NCBI GenBank assembly: GCA_030704615.1 | Contig: CM060734.1 | Coordinates: 2,664,001 to 2,728,000, forward strand | Length of the DNA: 64,000 nt | From: Takakia lepidozioides | Lineage: Eukaryota; Streptophyta; Takakiopsida; Takakiales; Takakiaceae | Reading direction: 5' to 3' | Shown: positions 56,753 to 64,000 of the stretch, piece by piece | How the letters are laid out: each line of letters begins with the position of its first letter | Position numbering within the stretch: the first letter of the stretch is position 1 | Notes under the pieces: generated by a model | Told to the model about the DNA's origin: nothing | Seen by the model: only the letters and a program-made list of their open reading frames with translations | The model's database searches: none | Made by a program: the position numbers and the translations under genes

Positions 56753-59700
56753 CTAGATCTTCTTTAGGATGGGTGCTACACTTCTCCTTGTCCATACTTT
56801 GATATCATTCTCAGTGACTTCTCCATCGGCTGCTAGCACAACAATACAGCTGTCGTCGTCCAACATGTTGGCTGCAAACCCGAATGTATGGCTCCAGTAT
56901 CTTTCGTCGTACTTGTTCCACCACGGTAGTGAGCCCAGTCCCAGTATCTCCTGCCCATCCGGGATATCCACAAGGATCATGTCAATGGAGGCTTTCACCG
57001 CCCTGCCCCCGACTGTGCTCTTTTTACCGTGGCTCATCGCCACAAAATACTCCATCATCTTTGTGTAGCCGGGAGTGTCCTCGATATCATTGCCAGTGGC
57101 CTTCCTCTTCCCCTTCCCCTGGTGGGCCTCGATCGCCTTCCTCAATCTCGTTTTCTCCAGCCTTCTGGTCAGAGCAGTTAGGAAATGTTCATTAACACAC
57201 TTCACAATTGTGGGTGTTTTGAGGACTTCCCTGCCCGCAATGTGCACCGCACGGTAGGGTCTGCCAGGTGCATCCTTGTATAGTGATCTCTTCGCGCCTG
57301 AACCCCAGAGCGCTGGCCCTTGTGAATTTTTGGACAAGGTGTGGCCCCCTGGGTGTTATCCTGCTGGAAATCGTCGTCGGAATCCTCGTCATCTGGCTGA
57401 CTATGTTGCTGCTTCTTCGTGTTCTACGAAGGCCATCGCAAGGTGGACTCTGAGTGCCATGAACGGACATGCTTGCTGCGAGTGCCTCCGCCTACTTCTC
57501 CATCTGTTCCTTCGCCAACGCTGCCGCCTTGGCAGACTTTCTCAGTGCTTTCTGCTTTGCTGCCTCCTCTGCTTTCAGTTTTGCCGCGTCCTCTGGTTGG
57601 GGATCCAAATGCGCCTTCATAGCCTGGCATTTGCTTCCTTCTTCAAGTTAACCTCCGAGAGGTCAACGGTCCCACTTGGGAGATCCACATACCAGGGACA
57701 GTCTACCAAATGCTCGGCATGTCACTCCTTTGCCATGACTTCTGTGTACATCGTACCATGTCCTCCAGGTGTCCTCCACGCCAGGAAGAATGGTGGAACT
57801 CTTTGAATGGCTCCGGATGGAATGAGAGCAAAATTTATGTACCTGCAATCACGAGCCACTTCAACAGAAATCATGCTACTGATGCATCATGCAAGAGGAA
57901 GTTCTGAATGCAGAAGGTATTTCGGCACCGAAATACGGAATGGAGAGTGCCCCAATTACCCAACATTCACATTTTGCAGAGGGATATTTCGGCGCCGCAA
58001 TACCCACCGCTGCTTGGCTAAATTCTCAAAACTCCAAAGAGGGGGATGCATTGGCAGCAGATTACATGAACAGGACTCGCATTGCCGCTTTGTCGGCACC
58101 CTCCTGCTCTTCGATGTATACGCTGCATCTTACCTTTGCAATTTCTCTGAAAAAGAGGTTTGCAAAGTGCCCTCGCCAGGACTGCACGTAGTTCTCCATT
58201 GTCTCCGGTTTCGTCCAGTCGATCTGTAACTTGAAAGTGGTGGTGTTGCAATCCAATTGCTCTTGGGCGTGGGTCAGTACTTGCAGCATTGCAGGTCTCC
58301 AAAACATTCATGAATTTGAAATTGCGATGATGTCCAACACACAAAAGAGGAGGACATTATACCTGATGCCACCAAGTCATCACATTTAGCCAATCGTTCA
58401 TTTTGTCGTCAGTTGGCTCGATGGGAAAGTGGTACAGCAGCTTCGTGTTTGTATGGCCGTTCCAGATTTGCAGCCACCTCGTCTGTATGGCCTAACATCG
58501 GTCAAACAAAAGAACCTCATCATGAGAATCGCGAGAAGACAAAACAAGAACAAACACATGCTAACCTTCTCCGCCGGCTCAACACAGGACACTGCGATAT
58601 GATGAAGTTTCTCCATGGACATTTCCGGTTTCATGGGTCTGGAGTAATTAGTCCTATCTCCGCTAGGAACTCGGCACCAAGGCCAGGGTCAGCGATTGCA
58701 ACTTGCTTCACAGGACCTGTACTTGGTCCGTGATTGCCTCCCTGCCTGCAGAATGTGACTCTCTATCGACGCGTCCGCATTTTTGGGGGCATCACTCTCA
58801 AAGAACTGCCTTTTGGCATAGGCCAAGTCATCCCTAATGTTCGTCTGCATTCCCATACCCAGCGGATATCCTCACCGGATAGAGGATCTCCACCATGGTG
58901 TCCAGTGTTGGTCGGTACCAGGTGCGATCCGCTTTCGCAAGGGACTTCCTGTACAAATTTTGGAAGTACGTCAACGGTGCTGTGCCCACTTCTTGCACTC
59001 TGTAGAGCGTATGTACCAGGTGAGTTCCACGAAAGCCTTCTCTGTTACCCTGCCACGGAGAAAAAAAGAGGAACAACATGAAATTATGATACGAAAATAA
59101 CCAGATTTCAGCACAGCAATCCAATTTCCAGTTCATACAGTGGGTGACTGTCAGGATCATTGCCTATTTTGGCGCCGCAATAGGCACTACAGAAGGATAT
59201 AGTAGTGTACTTAAAGATTTATATCCGCCATGGCACCTTTTAGCAGTCCTCTGTCCTTCACGACAATGTAGTCCACCATGTAATGCCAGTCGATATCTTG
59301 CGGATGCATTTCAGCTATGTACTCTGTCCAGGCAAGCATCTTGTGGTTCCTGTCCCAGACGAACAACATCTTCCCTGCCATGTGTGCGAATGTGGGATTA
59401 GTCTTCAGAGAGGCTTCAAACTCGGCATTTACAGTGTGCCAGTGGGGGCTCCAATTCTCTAGCCCCTCTGTAGTGGGGCCCCTTGTGACACCCTGGTCAT
59501 TCTCAATGGAGACGTAAAATGCTGCCGATCCCCGTCTGTACCCCTCTTTGAAGTTGTGCTTCAGTCGGTCGATGTCCCCTGGCAGTGCTTGCTTTACTAC
59601 TGGAAGGCTAACCATGTGACACAAAGGAACTTTCAGATTCTCAGGATATACCATGGAGCCCAAAACGCGGCCTATGTTGCTATGAGTCTCTGCCAGCAAC

Positions 59701-60206
59701 CTGTTTGCTGCTATGTTCATGTCTCGTGCGCTCATGAACATACCTGCCACCAGTTTCTGACTTCTCTCACCTCTCTCACCAGCTTGTCTGCTGTCCTGGA
59801 GGTTTTGCTCCTCCGCGAGCTCCACGAGGTTCGGATCTCATGGGAAGTCATCAAGTCGCACCACGTTGTCGTCCTCAGCTTCTGTCAACTCAATGGGCTG
59901 CCCTTCTGTAGATCCGAGTCCGACATCTCCATCGGCCTCCAACGCATCCGTGTTTTGTGAAACTGCCTGCAAACCCAATATCTCGACTTCTAGTCTCCCA
60001 AGTGGTTTTACAGGCGAAGCCATGGGCTCCTTTTGCTTCCTCGGCTTCCGGACTCTAGGTGGGCTTTTTTGAGGCGATTTCTGAGGTGTTCTGTGAGGAG
60101 TCGCCTGCCTTGATGCACTTCCACCTTGCGAGCGCAGCACCTGGGCAGGAGTATCCAAAGTTGACTGTGTTGGGTCGCCCCCCTGCGATCCCTCCCCAGC
60201 TCCCAT
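56753..60206 (-). pseudogene. Multi-exon accessory gene with methyltransferase-like tail
   Basis: Starts at ATG 60206 (MGAGEGSQGGDPTQ; Pro/Lys-rich linker HRTPQKSPQKSPPRVRK) and runs, through a CGA-compatible TGA (59836-59838), to about 59220 (LKTNPTFAHMAGKMLFVWD, PQDIDWHYMVDYIVVKD). Further exons: about 58840-59052 (LTYFQNLYRKSLAKADRTWY), about 58565-58740 (GPVKQVAIADPGLGAEFLAE; EMSMEKLHHIAVSCVEPAEK/gt), 58375-58492 (QTRWLQIWNGHTNTKLLYHF), 58133-58310 (QIDWTKPETMENYVQSWRGH; donor CAAAG/GTAAGA), about 57600-57851, then a Lys/Ala helix and 56753-57330. The tail reads KASIDMILVDIPDGQEILGL ... SCIVVLAADGEVTENDIKVW, like the D(P/I)P strand and a following strand of Rossmann methyltransferases. 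Several stops and frameshifts: inactive here. Function unproven. Confidence 0.55.
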
Positions 60207-60950
60207 GTCAAACAAACAGGAAAACATGGCACACTGCATGCAAAAAAAAATGTGTAAAAGGAATAGTGTGTATGGAGGGCTTAACATTCGCGAAGCACGA
60301 ATCTCTCACTGGTGGGCGATCCGAGTCTCCGGATAACGAGGTCTGCATTTCCTGCATGAGACGGAGCTTCGGTCGTGTTGTCGGCGGCTTCCCAAAATCC
60401 CGCGTCCTCCTTCTCTGCGCCGGAGTCGCCTGATCTTCCACAAACTCTAGGCTAGCACTATGCTGCATAAGGAGAGGAAACGCGGGAGAATGTCACCGCA
60501 GAAGGGCAAGGAGCGAGAGAGCGAAGCGGTGGAACATGCAACCACTGTGCACGAGCAGATGCGCAAGCAACCATGTCTCCCCAAGCGTTGCCACCATCCA
60601 CCACTTTCCGCCGTATGGGTGATGAAGAGATTGCGACCCCTGACACGTTCGGACGGATGAAGTCGCCTAGAACGCGACGCGTGCCTGTTCAAGCCACCAG
60701 TAGAAGACGCTTTATCCGAATTGCGCCGCCGAAATACCGTTCCGTTCACCGGATGCTGTTCCCGGAGCAGCCGGCATTGAATGCACTATCTGTACATCAT
60801 GAAACCCAACCGCCATGAAATCAAACCACCAACCGACATTCAACAGTCAGGTCGACAGGTTTCATCAGCGGATGGATGAATTTCGGCGCCAAAATTCATC
60901 TTATGCAAGTGCTTTCATACACAAATATTTGAATTTTGGCGCCGAAATTC

Positions 60951-61200
60951 ATCGCTTCCCCAGTCCTCATCCGTCATGAGCACACCTGTCAGTCGGATAT
61001 CGGATCAGGAATTAATTCCGGAACAGTGCAGAACGTTGCACTTGGGCACATTTCATCCATATTTCGGCGCCAAAATTCATCGCTTCCCCAGTCCTCATCC
61101 GTCCTATCAGTCGGATATTGGAACCGGAATTAATTTCGGAACAGTGCAGATAGCTGCACTTGGGCACATTTCATCCAAATTTCGGCGCCAAAATTCATTA
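60951..61200 (+). repeat. Tandem duplication carrying palindromes
   Basis: Units 60951-61080 and 61081-61200 share CTTCCCCAGTCCTCATCCGT, CAGTCGGATAT, GGAATTAATT, GGAACAGTGCAGA and TTGCACTTGGGCACATTTCATCC-like words (in parts) and each ends in one palindrome. It shows the cluster grew by duplication of a unit about 120-130 bp long. Confidence 0.8.
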
Positions 61201-62417
61201 AGAATATCTCCATCCGCGCGCAAACGAGGTGAAATCATCCATATTTCGGCGCCGAAATACATTCAGCCCGAAAAATAAACCGGCACCATGCCACGCTTTG
61301 CTGGCATGAGTGCCCCTCATGGTTGCTGTCCATGCCTGTTGGACGTGCCATGTCTGGACTGTTAAGTATAATTTCGGCGCCGAAATTATACTTTATTTGC
61401 GGCAACCTCCTGTACGAAAAATGACCACTTAATGGATACGGTCGGTTTCAAATGAAAACAATGGCTGAAATGCAATTAATTTTCCCTAACTTGAGAAAAT
61501 ATCCCCTTACGTCATAGGATAATGGCCTTTTGGAAGACATAAGTGGTTAAATGTGTCGATTTCTCCATTTAATGCAGAATATTCGTGTTTTCTCTGTTTG
61601 AATGGGTTATTTCATCCGATTTTCGGAGCCATACATCATCCAAAAGCAAGAAGTAAGTGTGGGGTCTGATGAATTTCGGCGCCGAAATTCATCGCTCGCA
61701 AGGAAAAATAAATAATGAAGGAAGGACTTCGGATGAATTTAGGCGCCGAAATTCATTGGCAGGACAGCAAAAGACTTTCGAAAAAACAGAAGAAGAATGC
61801 GAAATTCATCCACCGTCCTCCCTCCAATAATATTTTGTCTATGCGAACGATGAATTTCGGCGCCAAAATTCATCCCTACTGTCTATTCAGGGTTACCGTT
61901 CGGCAAATAAATCCTTACACGTGGTGAATCATGACTCTAATTACGAACACATTCATCCGTATTTCGGCGCCAAAATTCATCCTTTATGTGCAGAAACAAT
62001 TTCATGAAGAACATGTTCATCCGAATTTCGGCACCGAAATCCATCCATCGGGTGTAGCTCAGTTTCATGAGGTGAACTAATTCCGAATTCTGTCACCGGA
62101 ATTCATCCCGTGGCTTCCAAATCTGTTACATGACAGAGATGTTCATCCAGATTTCGGTGCCGAAATTCATGAGAAGGCCTGATTTATTGTAGCCCAACTG
62201 GTGGTACATCACAATTCAGGCACCCAATTTCCGATGTGAATTTGTTGTGGTCGTCCGTATTTGTCACGTACGTTACACACCTTTATCCATACGTGCACTG
62301 ATCACCCATCCTGTTGGATACAGAATCCTCCAGAAAATGATTGTGGTATTATGTAGGACACACTCTTCTCACTACAGGACTTCACTGCGGAGCCTACCGA
62401 GAGTTGCTGTCTTCAAC

Positions 62418-63176
62418 ATGGACTCCCGTGTTTGGGTAAACGTGTACTTCCATCCTAATTCTCTGAAAGCTAAAATACCCTGCGACCAAGGATTTGCGAT
62501 TGTCACTTAGCAGTACTTGTGTGTGAAGTTCGGGCTCCGCCCTGGAACGGTGTTTTTGGAAGAGGAGACGAAGGATGCTTATGGGAATTTTCTGGAAAGT
62601 GCCGTCATTCTGCATGCAGATTTCGGAAAGGGCAAAGAGTGGCGGCTCCCAGCTTCTGAATCCATCCGGTACAGTGCAATTGGTGAAATCGTGCCTAAAG
62701 AGTTCTCACCCTAGAACTTGGTTGATCCTCCTTCCACAAAAGGGTCCGGCGTGCAAGATGTGAAGTCTGCCATGAGAGATGCGGGCACCTCTTCACAAGC
62801 AGAGAAGCCCAAACATGTGAAAAGGGAAATGGAGGATTTGCCGCTCCATAGCTCATCGGTGGGTGCACTTTCCAGGGAAACAATCGTCCACAACTTATCC
62901 AGTGACGATGAAGACTGTATGGTCCTTCCATCATATGTTTCGAAGTCGTCCGTCAGTAGGAGTGTGCAGATGTTGGCAGACAATGAGCACACACCCTCGG
63001 ACTCAACTTCCATCCACTCAGTAATCGACATATTGCGGAGGATGAAGACAGCGGGTTCCCGCTCCAGTGACCTTCTTAGGCTTGATTACGACAAAACTCC
63101 AATCCATTCTGTGGAAACTTTGCCTGAAGTTGTGGATGGGAATGCTATCTACCCATGGTGTGTCACCAAAACTTAA
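62418..63176 (+). pseudogene. N-terminal ORF of the right MULE-like unit
   Basis: ATG 62418 (MDSRVWVNVYFHPNSLKAKI) opens a frame crossed by TAG 62508-62510 and TAG 62712-62714 and ending TAA 63174-63176. Content: VKFGLRPGTVFLEEETKDAY, HADFGKGKEWRLPASESIRY, then an acidic, Ser-rich linker (HNLSSDDEDCMVLPSYVSKS). Both stops are CAG-compatible. A donor-like CCATG/GTGTGT near 63157 and an acceptor-like GAGACAG near 63291 would splice it to the zinc-finger and transposase part. The palindrome cluster ends about 250 bp upstream, where the promoter should be. Confidence 0.5.
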
Positions 63177-63291
63177 TCGTCCAATCTGGGTGATGGAGTT
63201 CGAGTGAGATATGTATTGTGTGCTGGACATCTTAAATGTTTCTCGAGCACATGTTACCACTACACGAGCAAAGACATCTGGAATGAGACAG

Positions 63292-64000
63292 ACTGATTCG
63301 TCGACCCCATTTTGGCCTCAAGGTAGAGTTCGTGCAGGGACTTTCAAGTGTGCCCATTGCAACGCAGCCCCTATGTGCATGGCAGTGTGCAACGCCAAGC
63401 AGTACTACATCGGGACCGTCGGCCCAGCGTGCACCAGAGCATGCATTCACATCGGAAAGCATGACCACCCCATCGCCAGAGGCAATTGCAGAGTCGCTTT
63501 TCAACAAGCCCACAATATTATCAAGGAGGAGGTGAGGTTGAGGCCGGGAGCAAAACCAAAGCAGATACAGCTCGCATCCGCACATAGAATTGCAATAGGC
63601 AGAATAATGTCGAAGGACGGAAGCACAAGAGAGAAGCTAGGCGAGGGGGACATGAAAGAGCTGCTAGAAGTTGTCTCCCATGTGTGCAGCCCCAATGTCA
63701 GGAACCACATTGTCGGCTGCAAGAAACGAATCGGAAGAGGATCAGACATGCACTCCATCTTGGAAATGAAGCACACATGCGGCTACGACTTCATCCAGGG
63801 CAGCTTCTTTCCTGGTCAAGGCTCAGAGACGGACAGGTGCTTCATATTTAAGATGTCAACATGCGGACCGGGGAGCAGTGTCGATTTGGTGAAGCGGATG
63901 ACCACTTGAGACCTCTCAAATTGCTAGGTCATGTTCGACCACATTAGGCGAATTACCAACCACGATTGGGTGACAATGGGGGCACATGTATACGACCCAC
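63292..64000 (+). pseudogene. MULE-like transposase, right copy (runs off window)
   Basis: FKCAHCNAAPMCMAVC then YYIGTVGPACTRACIHIGKH with HDHPIARG is a zinc finger (CX2C ... HXH, WRKY/GCM1-like). It is followed by ILEMKHTCGYDFIQGSFFPG and CFIFKMSTCGPGSSVDLVKR, matching NILDLKRRSWYDFIQDSVFL and LFKMSTVGQGSGVTLVERM of the left copy. TGA (63907-63909) and TAG (63925-63927) interrupt, then VMFDHIRRITNHDWVTMGAH continues the homology to the window end. The catalytic core would lie beyond 64000. Orientation is opposite to the left copy. Confidence 0.75.

Larger units (their letters stand above)
56664..62170. repeat. Dispersed palindrome family, core TTTCGGCGCCGAAA
   Basis: At least 18 copies of an 18-30 bp palindrome, centres near 56674, 57927, 57993, 59174, 60728, 60888, 60941, 61070, 61188, 61252, 61379, 61682, 61746, 61862, 61971, 62034, 62096 and 62160; 13 lie in 60.87-62.17 kb. 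Two are perfect: 61364-61393 (30 bp) and 61669-61694 (26 bp). Variants replace one half by TTTTGGCGCC. Most end in TTCATCC. Copies occur in introns and between the two genes, not in coding exons. Likely protein-binding sites. Confidence 0.85.

Noticed and set aside
60866-62170. Rho-independent terminators or bacterial operators
   Set aside because: Palindromes are strong, but the sequence is plant nuclear DNA, there is no T-run after them, and they are repeated many times between two spliced genes.

Overview
The window reads as nuclear DNA of a land plant with a large, repeat-rich genome. The evidence is an intron-containing plant-type beta-tubulin gene, a very long multi-exon gene with plant-like splice sites, MULE-type transposases with SWIM fingers, L1-like LINEs, tRNA-derived SINEs and Ty3/gypsy elements with accessory chromatin domains. 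A homosporous fern or other non-seed plant is my best guess, from general impression and not from a diagnostic gene.

Layout. 1-12 kb: decayed mobile DNA. It holds a Ty3/gypsy integrase scrap, a SINE with clear target-site duplications, a degenerate ORF pair (zinc knuckle plus RING-like 'plant transposon protein'), two families of long tandem repeat, a scrambled PPR array, a second SINE and LINE fragments. 12.7-29.8 kb: one large minus-strand host gene whose protein I do not recognise. Splice sites and reading phase agree over exons 1-8 and over the last five exons. Its introns are packed with copies of one LINE family that begin and end in (GA)n microsatellite. 29.9-36.2 kb: two L1-like LINEs head to tail, one with a GC-rich tandem repeat inside it. 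38.8-40.4 kb: the beta-tubulin gene, three exons, apparently intact and the only confidently functional familiar gene. 41.4-42.7 kb: the 3' end of a LINE with a C-terminal endonuclease-like domain. 45.5-48.1 kb: a MULE-like transposase pseudogene. 48.1-52.1 kb: a minus-strand chromodomain Ty3/gypsy element. 52.1-56.5 kb: a plus-strand Ty3/gypsy element carrying a cytosine-methyltransferase motif I remnant and a PHD finger fused to its integrase. 56.5-64 kb: a second MULE-like unit, with a transposase gene running right, an unusual multi-exon gene with a methyltransferase-like tail running left, and between and within them at least 18 copies of a palindrome with core TTTCGGCGCCGAAA.

Themes. 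The last unit (MULE transposase, divergent accessory gene, dense short-motif cluster) resembles in layout the VANDAL/VANC anti-silencing MULEs of Arabidopsis and is the best candidate for an undescribed system. The methyltransferase and PHD modules of the gypsy element and the chromodomain of its neighbour are three ways for selfish DNA to read or write chromatin. Most premature stops in the transposon ORFs are TAG or TGA in contexts explained by loss of methylated cytosine at CAG or CGA, as expected for DNA long held under plant CHG and CG methylation. All calls rest on reading the sequence; no database search was run.
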